Positions 8,333 to 17,237 of a stretch of 64,000 nucleotides of DNA are shown here, piece after piece; the first letter of the stretch is position 1, and each line of letters starts with the position of its first letter. Below the pieces are notes generated by a model that was not told the DNA's origin, searched no databases, and was given only the letters and a program-made list of their open reading frames with translations. The position numbers were made by a program, and so were the translations under genes. Source of the DNA: Actinoplanes palleronii (GTDB lineage: Bacteria > Actinomycetota > Actinomycetes > Mycobacteriales > Micromonosporaceae); NCBI RefSeq assembly GCF_016862315.1, contig NZ_BOMS01000026.1, positions 1-64,000 on the forward strand. The letters run 5' to 3'.

Positions 8333-9102
8333 TCGCCGCGCAGGCCCAGATAGGCCGCCCGCAGGTCGGGCCCGGGTCCGATGCCCAGGTCCTCGTCCAG
8401 CATCCGGGTCACCGACTGGTGGACCCGTAGGGCCTCGGCTCGACGGCCGGTGGCGGCCAGCGTCGTCATCAGGGTCGCCTGGACCAGCTCGTTGAGCGGG
8501 TCGATGGCCGCGGCACGACGCAACGGCGCCACCAGACGGGCCGGGCGGCGCAGCAGCACCGCGAGCTCGGCGGCGGCCACGACCGCCTCACAGAACTCGC
8601 CGTCGAGGGTCGTGAACAGGGTCTGCGCCGACGGCGAGTCGGCCAGGCCGTCCGCGGTGGCGCCCCGGCCCAGCCCGATCGCCTGCTCGTAGACGTCGAG
8701 CGCCCGGCCGGGCTCATGGCGATCCTCGTGGGCGCGCGCCTGCGTGACCAGGGCGCGGAACCGGATCACATCCACCTCCGCCGCGCCGGCGACGAAACGA
8801 TAGGCGTTCCCGTTCCGTACCAGACAAGCGCCTTTGATCCGGGGAGCCAGATCGGGCTCCAGCGCACGGCGAAGCGCGCCGACGTACTTGTGGATGATGT
8901 TGATCGCGCTGGGCGGGGAGTCGGCCCACATCAGCTCGGCCAGTTCGCGGACGCTGACGTCCTCCCCCGGGCGGGCCAGCAGGATGGCCAGCATGCAGCG
9001 TTGCTGCCATGGCCCCGCGTCGATCTGCTCGTCACGCCGTGAGACGCTCAGCGGACCGAGGATCCGCAGTGACAGTGCCGCGCCCGCGGTCTTCTCGATC
9101 AT
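8299..9102 (-). CDS. SARP/BTAD-family transcriptional regulator
   Basis: A 267-residue small SARP. Residues 8-100 form the OmpR-like winged helix (LRILGPLSVSR at the start; INIIHKYVGALRRALEP is the recognition region). Residues 108-255 form the bacterial transcriptional activation domain, with its TPR-like helices ending in DEDLGIGPGPDLRAAYLGL. Such proteins bind direct heptamer repeats overlapping the -35 region and activate secondary-metabolism genes. It is closely similar in its DNA-binding domain to the N-terminus of the large regulator at 21795-24776. It lies just downstream of the broken LuxR-type gene on the same strand, and its stop lies within the 3' end of the convergent kinase gene. 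Confidence 0.88.
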   Translation of the reverse strand: MIEKTAGAALSLRILGPLSVSRRDEQIDAGPWQQRCMLAILLARPGEDVSVRELAELMWADSPPSAINIIHKYVGALRRALEPDLAPRIKGACLVRNGNAYRFVAGAAEVDVIRFRALVTQARAHEDRHEPGRALDVYEQAIGLGRGATADGLADSPSAQTLFTTLDGEFCEAVVAAAELAVLLRRPARLVAPLRRAAAIDPLNELVQATLMTTLAATGRRAEALRVHQSVTRMLDEDLGIGPGPDLRAAYLGLRGDHRVLRTNFSA

Positions 9103-9136
9103 CCGCCGACGGTAGGCAGCCGGACGGCCGGTCAGG

Positions 9137-11790
9137 CTACGTCGGATGACGTAATGTCCGGGCCAGTTCGGTGCGGGAGCTGACGTTGACCTTCGGGTAG
9201 ATCCGGTACAGATGGGTGCTGATCGTGCGGGGCGAGAGGAACAGTCGCTCGCCGATCTCCCGGTTGCTCAGGCCCGCCGCGACGAGCCCGGCGATCTGCT
9301 GCTCCTGCGGGGTGAGCAGGGACAACGCGTCGATCGGCCGGCGGCGCGTCTCGCCTGTCGCCCGCAACTCCGACCTCGCCCGGTCGGCCCACGGCGTGAC
9401 GCCGAGCGAGTCGAAGGTGGCCACCGCGTCGCGCAGCAACGGCCGGCACTCGGTGATCCGGAACGCTCGGCGCAGTGCCGCGCCGTACGTGAGCTGCAGT
9501 CGCGCCCGGTCGAAGGGCCACCCGGTCAGATCCTCGGCGAGCGCCCGCTCGTAGTCGCCGGTGAGCACCGCGCGGGCGTAACCGAGTCAGACCCGCAGCG
9601 CGGGCGAACGGCTCTGCACGGCAATCGGTTCGAGCGCGGCGACCACCGGGCGCAACTCCCCCTGGAAGCCCCCGAGCACGGCCGCCTCGCTCAGGTGGCC
9701 GAGCGTGAGCAGTTGATAGTTCGGGAACCAGGCGCTGTCGTCGCGGTCGAAGATCCGCATGAGCTGCCGGAAGGCGTCCTCCGAGTGCCCCTCGGCGAGC
9801 GCGGCCACCCCCCGGATGCGCTGGGCCAGGGCCAGCATCGGCAGCCGGCCCGCCGCGCGCAGCACCTGCTCGGCGACGTCGGCCCGGGCCCGCGCGGCGG
9901 CGACCTCGCCGCCCAGCGCCTCGGCGAGCCCGGCGACCAGACTGCCGCCCAGAACCCACGCCGGCTGCCCGGTCTCGGTGGCCAGGGCGATGCTCTCGGC
10001 CGCAGCGGCAGGGCGGCCCGGGTGTCACCCAACCCGGCGGACGCCGACGCGGCCGTGCTCAGCGCCTGCGCCAGCGTGCCGATCCGGCCCTGGCCGCGCA
10101 GGTCGGCCGCCGCGGACAGCGCCAGGGACCGAGCGGTGTCCAGCGCGCCGACAGAGAAGGCGGCGATGGCCAGCTCGGACCGGCGCGTCGGCGGCAGGTC
10201 CATCCGGATCGCGAAAGCGCGTAAGCGGTCCAGCTCGGCGGCGCCCTGGTCGATCGGCGCGATGTTCAGCAGGATCTCACTGCGACGCGGGTCATCCTCG
10301 GGCAACCCGAGACCGAGCGCGACTTCGACGATCCGATCTCGCACGACCGCCGGCACATTCGCGTAGTAGGCCGCCAGCGAGATCTCGCTCATCGCCTTGA
10401 CCGCGGTGGCCGGGTCGCCGTCGCGGCGCATCGCGTCGATCAGCTCGGCGTAGATCGCCAGCCGCTTCGCTCCCGACCCGGACTGATGCAGTTAGACCTC
10501 CCGGATCCAGATCAGCCGGGCCCGATCGGCGGGTCTCAGGGCGGACTCGTCGATCTCGGCCAGCAACCGCCGTACCGTCGCGGAATCGCCTTGTTCATGG
10601 GCCAGATCGCAAGCCCAGATCTGCCGGCTGCCCCGTTCGGCGGGGTCCGCGCTGAGCTGGACCGCACGGGCGGCGGCGGCCAGCGCGACCGCGACGGCGT
10701 TCTGCTGGGCGGCGCCGAGGGCCGTGGCGAACAGCTCGCGGGCCATCTCCTCGTCCGGGCCGGGCACGGCCGAGGCCCGATGCCACAGTTGCCGGTCCGG
10801 CTGTCCGGCCAGCACCTCGGCCAGCGCGGCATGGATCTCCCGACGGGTTCCGGGGGCGGCCCGCTGACGCAGGGCCGAGCGCAGCAGCGGGTGACGGAAG
10901 CGCACGTCGTACTGCTCCCCCACCGTCACGAGCCGGGCCGTGACGGCGGGCTGGATCGCGTCGGCGGGCACCTCCGCGCCGTCCAGGACGGCCGCGACGC
11001 GCAGGATCTCGTCGAGGTCGCTGCCGTCGTCGAACGCCGCGATCGACAACAACTGCCTGCTCGCCGACGGCAGATGGGCGACCAGGTCGTTGAAACTGCG
11101 CTCCACCCGCGCGCTCAGTGGCAGCGACGAGGGCAGCAGCGCCGAGCCGCCGGAGCGGGCCACCGCGGCGGCCAACTCGACGATGCCCAGCGGATTTCCG
11201 GCGGACTCGCTCAGCACCCGCGTCCGCAACGCCTCGGGCAACCCGGGCGCGGTCCGGTCCAGTAACGTCCCGGCGTCCCCGGCTGCGAGCGACTCCAGCC
11301 GTAACTCGGGAAGTCCGGCCGCGGCCAGTCGACGATCGATGTCCTCGCCGTCGCGAACGGCCATCAGCACGGCGATCCGGTCCGACTCGACCCGGCGGCC
11401 CAGGAACGCCAGCGTCTCCCAACTCGACACGTCCAGCCAGTGCGCGTCCTCGACGGTGAGCAGGATCGGGTCGGGTGCGCCGCCGAGCCGGTCGATCAGC
11501 TCGATGGCCCGGTGGTAGGGCGACTCGGCGGCCGACGGGGCGAGCCGTAACGGCCGCAGCAGGTGGTCGAGTCCAGCGAACGAGATCTGCACTTCGGCCT
11601 GCACCCCGGTCACGCGCAAGATTCGCAGCCCGCGCTCCCGGCCGGTCCGCAAGGCGTGCTCCATCAGCGTCGACTTGCCGAGACCGGCTTCGCCGCGCAG
11701 CACCAGAGTCGCGCCGCGCCCTTGAACCGCGTCGCTCAGCAGCGTCTCGACTGCACTGATCTCGTCGGCCCGCCCGACAATCTCCGCCAT
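9137..11790 (-). pseudogene. LuxR-family large ATPase regulator (LAL), three lesions
   Basis: A complete LAL-type regulator can be read only across breaks. It starts at ATG 11790 (AEIVGRADE), has Walker A GEAGLGKST, Walker B ILLTVEDAHWLD and a long TPR-like region. It ends with an intact LuxR helix-turn-helix (LTPQEQQIAGLVAAGLSNRE to RTELARTL). Lesion 1 is an in-frame TAA at 10492-10494, after LIWIREV. Lesion 2 is a one-base loss near 10005-10012, where RAALPL should continue to AAESIALA. Lesion 3 is an in-frame TGA at 9587-9589, after SPALRV. The restored length is about 880 residues, normal for the family. With three independent lesions it is most likely a true pseudogene, although the N-terminal ATPase part alone could still be translated. 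Confidence 0.82.
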
Positions 11791-11811
11791 CACCACATCC
11801 TGCAACGACGG

Positions 11812-12563
11812 TTAGATCGACCGTGCGGTGGAGTCCGCTCCGACGGCCGCGAGCCAGGCGAACGCGGTCATCGACAGGGTGACGTGGGCATGCCACGCCC
11901 GCCAGTCCCGGACCTGATACTGGTCCAGTCCGGCGTGCTCGCGGGCCGCGCGAAGACACTGCGTCAGCCCGGGATCAGCGTGGGTGACCACGCGCAGGGG
12001 CCGGATTCCGGCATCGAGGGCCCGGGCCACCATCTGCTCGCCGATCTCCTCGTGGGTGGCGAACGTCATGCCGTCGGCGACGCCGGCTTTCCGGCATCGG
12101 TCCGGATCATCGATCCACTTCTCGGGCAGGAACAGCTGCCGATCGATCAACGTCTGGCCACGGGCGGAACGATAGGCCAGGAAGATCTCGATCTGACAGT
12201 TCTGCCGCCGTCCCGAGCCGGTGGAGTACTGGCGGCAGACTCCGGCCGACTTGATCCCCTTCTTGGCGAAGGCCGTCTCGCCGACAGTCAGCCCCCGTGC
12301 CGCTGGGCGAGATGCTCGATCGCGTAATCCCGGACGTTGTCCCGGACGCCATCCACGTCCCAGTCCGCGGAGCGCAGCAGCCGTTGCATCCCGTCCGGCG
12401 AGGCGTCGCCGGCCCAGTCGGCCAGGGTCCAACCGTTCTTGCGGGCCAGGCCGGTGAGAAGGCCGGACACGTACGCTCGGGCCCGTCGCCGGGGCTCGGC
12501 CCGGGCGAAGCGAGCCGCGATCCTGTCATGCAGCCGGTCCAGTTCGGCCTGTGGTTGCGCCAT
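11812..12563 (-). pseudogene. Decayed IS701-family transposase
   Basis: The N-terminal part (RKNGWTLADWAGDASPDGMQ, read from ATG 12563) breaks off after HLAQRHGG near 12290. The next frame continues with ETAFAKKGIKSAGVCRQYS, ENCQI-like QNCQIEIFLAYRSARG and LIDRQLFLPEKW. The sequence then jumps from the region around LRAAREHAG straight to LDQYQVRDWRAWHAHV, so the central catalytic part present in the intact copy at 16034-17182 is deleted. It is a frameshifted, internally deleted relative, not a copy, of that element. No terminal repeats were recognised. It abuts the 5' end of the broken LuxR-type gene. Confidence 0.8.
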
Positions 12564-12742
12564 TGCTCACATTCAGCCAGCAGACACTGGACGCGGAGTT
12601 GACGCGGCGATCAGATCTCGGCAAGCAACCCCCGAACCAAGGTGGGTCTTCGCCCCGCCCGCCGACCGGGCGGGCAAGCGGTCCGGACGCCCAGAGGTGA
12701 TGAGCCAGGGGTGGACTCGCCCTCCGGAGCGTCAGCTCGCCA

Positions 12743-13618
12743 TCACTCGGTGACCGGCCGCCCCCGGTTGTCAGAGAACAGCGCCTCCACGGCGTCATGG
12801 AACGCCTCCGGCTCCTCCAGATGACCGAAGTGACCACTGTTCTCGAGAATCACCAGCCGGGAGCCCTGGATACCCCGGTGCAGCATCTCCGACCAGGCCG
12901 GGCCGCAGATGAAATCGTGGCGGCCGGTGACGACCAGCGTGGGGACGGTCAGCGAAGACAGTCGCGAGCGGTAGTCGACAAGGTCGCCGGACACCTGTAC
13001 GGCCCAGGCCCGGACGTTCCTGCGCAGCAGGTCGAACTCGGCCCGGCGGCCCCAGAAGTCGGCGAAGTAGAGCGGAAGGTAGTCGCGCAGGATGGCGGTC
13101 TTCTCCGCATGCGTCACCCGGGAGTCGGGCCGGTTGAACGCCGCGGCCACGACATCGATGTCCGGAATGCCCGCATGCCGTTCGAGGTAGGTGGCGGCCT
13201 TCACCTTCACGGCCGCCCAGAATTCCCCGTCGGTGACCGGTGAGGTGCTGTAGAGGATGAGACCCGCGACGCGGTCACCCCGGCGCAGCGCGAGTCCCTG
13301 GGCGGTGAATCCGCCGTGTGAGTGGCCCAGCAGATGAATCCGCGGCACGCCCAGATGCTCGACGAGCGCGTCCAACAGGTCGACGTAGGTCTCCACAAAG
13401 GTCGCGTCCTCCGGTAACGGCCCGGACTCTCCGGTTCCGGCCGGTTCCGCGTACACCATGGTGAAGTTCTTCTCCAGACGCGTCGAACGCAGGTAGGTGT
13501 ACTCGACGCCGGGCCCGCCCGACAGGGTGATCATCACCGGGCCGGAACCGGCGACGTGATAGACCTGCCGGATCCCGTTCGCTACGAATGCGTGCGTCCC
13601 CGGCTCGAGGCTGTTCAT
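12743..13618 (-). CDS. Alpha/beta hydrolase (proline iminopeptidase-like)
   Basis: A 291-residue alpha/beta hydrolase. Visible elements are the oxyanion segment LSGGPGVEYTYLR, the nucleophile elbow GHSHGG, the acid in TGRHDFICGP and the histidine in NSGHFGHLEEP, so the catalytic triad is complete. The cap region FADFWGRRAEFDLLRRN is shared with the second hydrolase at 26754-27728, which is a paralogue lacking the serine. The start ATG is fixed by the family motif HAFVANGIRQVYHVAGSGP just after it. It is followed on the same strand, 64 bp upstream, by a GNAT acetyltransferase gene; the two may be co-transcribed. The substrate is unknown; the family includes amino-terminal peptidases and small-ester hydrolases. 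Confidence 0.85.
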   Translation of the reverse strand: MNSLEPGTHAFVANGIRQVYHVAGSGPVMITLSGGPGVEYTYLRSTRLEKNFTMVYAEPAGTGESGPLPEDATFVETYVDLLDALVEHLGVPRIHLLGHSHGGFTAQGLALRRGDRVAGLILYSTSPVTDGEFWAAVKVKAATYLERHAGIPDIDVVAAAFNRPDSRVTHAEKTAILRDYLPLYFADFWGRRAEFDLLRRNVRAWAVQVSGDLVDYRSRLSSLTVPTLVVTGRHDFICGPAWSEMLHRGIQGSRLVILENSGHFGHLEEPEAFHDAVEALFSDNRGRPVTE

Positions 13619-13682
13619 GGATCGGTCCCTTTCGAGAGGCGGTCATCACAGCGAAGATGCCGCCTGCCCCTCGAAAGTTCGG

Positions 13683-14378
13683 TCAGGACCTGGGCGCGGT
13701 AAACAGACTCCAGGATTCGACGTGCCGAAAGCCCATCGATTCGTACAACGCGAGGCCCGATCCGGAAGCGTGCAGATAGGCGAACTCGGCACCGGCGGCG
13801 AAACCGTCCCGCATCACCCGGACGGTCAGCGCACGGCCGAGTCCTCTGCCCCGCGCCCGGGGGGTGACAGCGATGTTGTAGACGCCGATCGCTCCGGGAC
13901 CGGCGATGCCGAAGGCGGTGCCCTCGGCGAAGCCGGGCGGTCCGGCCAGGTAACCGGTCAACCGGTCCAGCACCGCTCCGCCCATCAACGGTCCGAGCGA
14001 CTCGGCCGGAAACTCGAAGCCCGCGGCGAGGGCGGCGGTGTACTCGCCGGCCTCGGCCGAGGTGACCTGCCTGATCGTGGCGAGGTGCTGAGGCTGCGCG
14101 GTCAGCATCGCCTCACCGGCCGGACAGGCCATCACGTTGATGGCGCCACGGTCGGTCAAGCCGTACCGGCCGGCGACCTTCGAAGCCATCGTGTCGAGCG
14201 CGCCGAGGTCGGGGCTCGTAGAAAGGCTGACCGCCAGGTTCAGCGAGGGAAGACCGCTCTGGCTGACCAGCGCCGTCGCATCACTCTGCTCGGCGTGCCA
14301 GCCGAGTGGAGTCGCCCGGACGAGTCGAACATTCGCGTCCAGCCACGCGGCCGCGATCCGGTCGGCTTCGACCTTCAT
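13683..14378 (-). CDS. GNAT-family N-acetyltransferase
   Basis: A 231-residue protein whose C-terminal half has the GNAT core: a beta-strand IGVYNIAVTP, the acetyl-CoA pyrophosphate loop RARGRGLGRALT and the terminal ALYESMGFRHVESW segment. The N-terminal half (WLDANVRLVRATPLGWHAEQ) resembles the incomplete first lobe of tandem GNAT proteins. It should move an acetyl group from acetyl-CoA to a small amine or protein; the acceptor is unknown. I chose ATG 14378 over an ATG six codons upstream because the longer start leaves the ribosome site GGAAC within the coding part. It precedes the alpha/beta hydrolase on the same strand. Confidence 0.8.
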   Translation of the reverse strand: MKVEADRIAAAWLDANVRLVRATPLGWHAEQSDATALVSQSGLPSLNLAVSLSTSPDLGALDTMASKVAGRYGLTDRGAINVMACPAGEAMLTAQPQHLATIRQVTSAEAGEYTAALAAGFEFPAESLGPLMGGAVLDRLTGYLAGPPGFAEGTAFGIAGPGAIGVYNIAVTPRARGRGLGRALTVRVMRDGFAAGAEFAYLHASGSGLALYESMGFRHVESWSLFTAPRS

Positions 14379-14589
14379 CGGGGTTCCTTCTCTCATCTCC
14401 GAAGCAGGCGAACGGAGCCGCCTTGCCTCAGCGACAACGTATTTCCTCTGAGTTGACGCCCTCTTGACGGTGACTGGAACGCTGCGGCGGCCGGATCTCC
14501 AGGCTCATCACGCGGTGATCGCCGTACCCGGTGAATGGGTTGTGAAAGGGATCCAGTCCCTGTTCAGTGCACGCCGCAAGGATTCGACC

Positions 14590-15852
14590 ATGCGTAACCG
14601 GGCGTTCGAAAAACAGTGCACGGCTGAAGAGAGCCGGCACACCACCGCGACCAAGCCGATCCGGCACACCGGGCTGACGCTGTTCGCACTCGCCCTAGGC
14701 ACCTTCGCCATCGGCACCGGCGAGTTCGGCAGCAACGGCATCATCCAGCTCTTCTCGTCCAGTCTGGGAGTCTCCATCCCCGTCGCCACCTACGCGATCA
14801 CCGCGTACGCCTTCGGGGTGATGTTCGGTTCGCCGGCGATCACCATCCTGGCCGCGCGGATGAACCGGCGGACCCTGCTGCTCGGCCTGATGGTGCTGTT
14901 CCTGATCGGCAACATGCTGTCGGCCATCGCGCCGAACATCGCCATGCTGATCGTCTTCCGATTTATCACCGGCTGCGTGCAGGGGGCCTACTTCGGGGCC
15001 GGCGCCGTGGTGGCGGCCTACGTCTACGGGCCGGGCAAGGGCGGCAAGGCGTTCGCCACCGTGATGGGTGGCCTGACGATCGCCACCATCTTCGGCTCAC
15101 CCCTGGGCACGTTCATCGGCCAGTCGGCGAGCTGGCGGGTCACTTACTGGACCGTCGTCGGGGTCGGCGTCCTGGCCACCCTCGCGCTGTTCGCCTGGCT
15201 CCCGCGTACCGACGAACTACGCGGCGGATCGGTCACCAGCGAGCTCGGCGCCCTTCGCCGGGTCAGCGTGTGGCTGATGGTCGCGGTCGCCGCCCTCGGC
15301 ATCTCCAGCATCTTCGCCGTCTACACCTTCATCGGGCCGTTCGTGACCGACGCCGCGCACCGCAGCCCGTCGGTCATCCCGTTCGCGCTGGCCGTCTTCG
15401 GCCTCGGCATGGCGGCCGGCAACTTTCTCGGCGGCCGGGTCGCCGACCGTCACGAGAGCCGCGGCCTGACCTGGGGCTTCGGCGGCGTCCTGGTGCTGCT
15501 CGTCGTGATCGGGGTCGCGGGGAGCAACCTCGCGGTGCTGATGCCGGCGCTGTTCGGGGTGGGCGCCACCATGATGTTCGCGATTCCCACCATCCAGGTC
15601 CGGCTGACCAACGCGGCGCCCGACGCGCCGACCCTGATGGGCGCGCTCAACCTGGCGGCGCTCAACCTGGCCAACTCGCTGGGCGCGATCGGTGGCGCCT
15701 TCACCCTCGACGCTGGCTGGGGCACCCTGTCCACGGTGTGGGCCGGGCTCGCCCTGACCAGCGCCGGGCTCCTGCTGTTCGCCGCAGTGGTGCTCAGGGC
15801 CAAGCCGGCCCCCGCCGTGGCGGAGGCCGTCGCGGCTGGGGCCGGGGTCTAA
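14590..15852 (+). CDS. MFS transporter, DHA1 (AraJ/Cmx-like)
   Basis: A 420-residue, 12-helix major facilitator. The first helix reads LFALALGTFAIGTGEFGSNG, and the loop 2-3 signature appears as ARMNRRTLLLGLMVLFLIGN, typical of AraJ/YdhP/chloramphenicol-type DHA1 exporters. It probably expels a drug or sugar-like compound with proton antiport. The start ATG has AAGGA eight bases upstream; longer frames back to 14464 lack such a site. The stop TAA at 15850-15852 is part of the CTAA target duplication of the adjacent IS701-family insertion, so the element landed exactly behind this gene without damaging it. Confidence 0.88.
   Translation: MRNRAFEKQCTAEESRHTTATKPIRHTGLTLFALALGTFAIGTGEFGSNGIIQLFSSSLGVSIPVATYAITAYAFGVMFGSPAITILAARMNRRTLLLGLMVLFLIGNMLSAIAPNIAMLIVFRFITGCVQGAYFGAGAVVAAYVYGPGKGGKAFATVMGGLTIATIFGSPLGTFIGQSASWRVTYWTVVGVGVLATLALFAWLPRTDELRGGSVTSELGALRRVSVWLMVAVAALGISSIFAVYTFIGPFVTDAAHRSPSVIPFALAVFGLGMAAGNFLGGRVADRHESRGLTWGFGGVLVLLVVIGVAGSNLAVLMPALFGVGATMMFAIPTIQVRLTNAAPDAPTLMGALNLAALNLANSLGAIGGAFTLDAGWGTLSTVWAGLALTSAGLLLFAAVVLRAKPAPAVAEAVAAGAGV
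15849..15852. repeat. Left target-site duplication of the IS701 element (CTAA)
   Basis: CTAA directly before the left end of the element matches CTAA at 17234-17237 directly after the right end. IS701-family elements make 4-bp duplications of YTAR type. Confidence 0.85.
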
Positions 15853-17233
15853 TACTGCTACGACGGTTCGTACCCTTCGAGGCGTTCGAGTCGTTTGCGG
15901 TAATGAGAATCGCGGGCCCGTTGGATGCAGAGCCGTCGAAAGTTTGACCAGGCAAGCACGTGTTTGGCGGCGTGCTCGACGGTCAGGATGAGTTTGGCGA
16001 ACAGGCGCCTGATCTCGTTGCTGCTCAGCGGGATCAGGCTGTCTTCGTCTGCTTGCTCGATGGCTTGCCGGTGACAGCCTCGGCGGTGCGGATGATGGTC
16101 AGGAATGCGGCGGCGGCCATGGCCATGGTGATGTGTGCGTACCAGGCGTCGTAGCGACGGACCTGGTACTGGTCCATCCCGACCTCGTTCTTGGCCGTCT
16201 GGAAACTCTCCTCGACCGCCCACCTCGCGCCCGCCGTGCTGACGAGGGTGCGTAGCCGGGTGCCTCGCGGCCCGAAACACACGTAATAGGCCAGCTCACC
16301 GGTGCTGATGCTGCGGCGGGCCAGGACCCAGCCGCGGCGGCCGTGCGGAAACTCGGCACGGACCGGGACGCTGACCCAGTCGTGTACGCGCGGCCCGTGG
16401 GCACCGTCACCACAGGACATCCGCCGCCACGCTCCCGCTCTCACCTTGGCGATCAGCTGGTCGACACGGGTGACGGTGTGCAGCCCGGACGGCGCCTCGT
16501 GATCCTTACGGGTGGCCATCACATAGGCGATGTCTCGTTCTTCGCACCATTCCCGCAGTTTGCGGTGCTGCCCATAGGCCTCGTCAGCGGTGAACCAGGC
16601 GAACGGCACCTTCGCCTGCACCGCGCGTTCCAGCATGGACTGCGCTTGTTCGGGCTTGGTGGCGAACGCGACGTCGTCAGGAATGTGCGCTCGGCCGCAG
16701 CGGTCGCGGTCGGCGGTCCAGGACTGCGGCAGATACAACTCGCGGTCGATCAACGCCCGTCCGTACCGGGTGTGATACGCCAGGAAGACCCCGATCTGAC
16801 AGTTGTCGATCTTACCGCTGGTGCCGGTGTACTGCCGCTGGACCCCGGCCGAGCCCTTGCCTTTCTTGATGAACCCGGTCTCGTCGGCGACCAGTACCCC
16901 GCCCTCGTCACCGATCGCCTCGACCAGGCCGGCCCGGATCTCGTCGCGGACCGCGTCCCGGTCGAAACACGGACTGCACAGCAACGCCTGCATCGAGTCC
17001 GGAGTGTCATCCCCGGCCTGTTCGGCGAGGGTCCAGCCATTACGCCGTCCAAGAGGCGCCATCAATCCACGCAGATATTTACGGGCCTGCCAGCGGGTCT
17101 CCACTCGCCCGAAATGATGCGAGAAACCCAGGAAGTACTCCTGGAACGCGTCATCCCAGCCTACCTGCTCAACCGTCACCACGCCTGACAAACGACCCAG
17201 AACTACTCGAAGTAGTGATCCGCCGTAGCAGTA
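15853..17233. mobile_element. Complete IS701-family insertion sequence
   Basis: A 1381-bp element bounded by terminal inverted repeats TACTGCTACGACGG (15853-15866) and its near complement at 17220-17233 (13 of 14 bases match), flanked by CTAA duplications. It carries one full transposase gene on the minus strand. The intact ends, repeats and open gene show a recent insertion that could still be mobile. The element sits between the stop codons of two convergent MFS genes. About 180 bp between the transposase stop and the left end hold no gene. Confidence 0.92.
16034..17182 (-). CDS. IS701-family transposase
   Basis: A full-length transposase of about 382 residues. Motifs in order: RRNGWTLAEQAGDDTPDSMQ; VADETGFIKKGKGSAGVQRQ (first catalytic Asp); NCQIGVFLAYHTRYGRALIDR; WFTADEAYGQHRKLR (second Asp); and the C-terminal ARWAVEESFQTAKNEVGMDQ with the catalytic Glu, then YQVRRYDAWYAHITMAM. 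All DDE positions are present. A GTG at 17182 or a TTG at 17191 are the possible starts. Related decayed transposase pieces lie at 11812-12563 and 58735-58950. The gene is the only cargo of the element. Confidence 0.93.
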   Translation of the reverse strand: MVTVEQVGWDDAFQEYFLGFSHHFGRVETRWQARKYLRGLMAPLGRRNGWTLAEQAGDDTPDSMQALLCSPCFDRDAVRDEIRAGLVEAIGDEGGVLVADETGFIKKGKGSAGVQRQYTGTSGKIDNCQIGVFLAYHTRYGRALIDRELYLPQSWTADRDRCGRAHIPDDVAFATKPEQAQSMLERAVQAKVPFAWFTADEAYGQHRKLREWCEERDIAYVMATRKDHEAPSGLHTVTRVDQLIAKVRAGAWRRMSCGDGAHGPRVHDWVSVPVRAEFPHGRRGWVLARRSISTGELAYYVCFGPRGTRLRTLVSTAGARWAVEESFQTAKNEVGMDQYQVRRYDAWYAHITMAMAAAAFLTIIRTAEAVTGKPSSKQTKTA

Positions 17234-17237
17234 CTAA
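17234..17237. repeat. Right target-site duplication of the IS701 element (CTAA)
   Basis: CTAA immediately after the right terminal repeat equals the left flank at 15849-15852; it directly precedes the stop of the convergent MFS gene. Confidence 0.85.

Noticed and set aside
9587-10494. Programmed stop-codon readthrough in the LuxR-type gene (GTC-TAA-CTG and GTC-TGA-CTC contexts)
   Set aside because: The contexts look alike, but a real frameshift in the same gene and further unrelated lesions make plain decay or error simpler.
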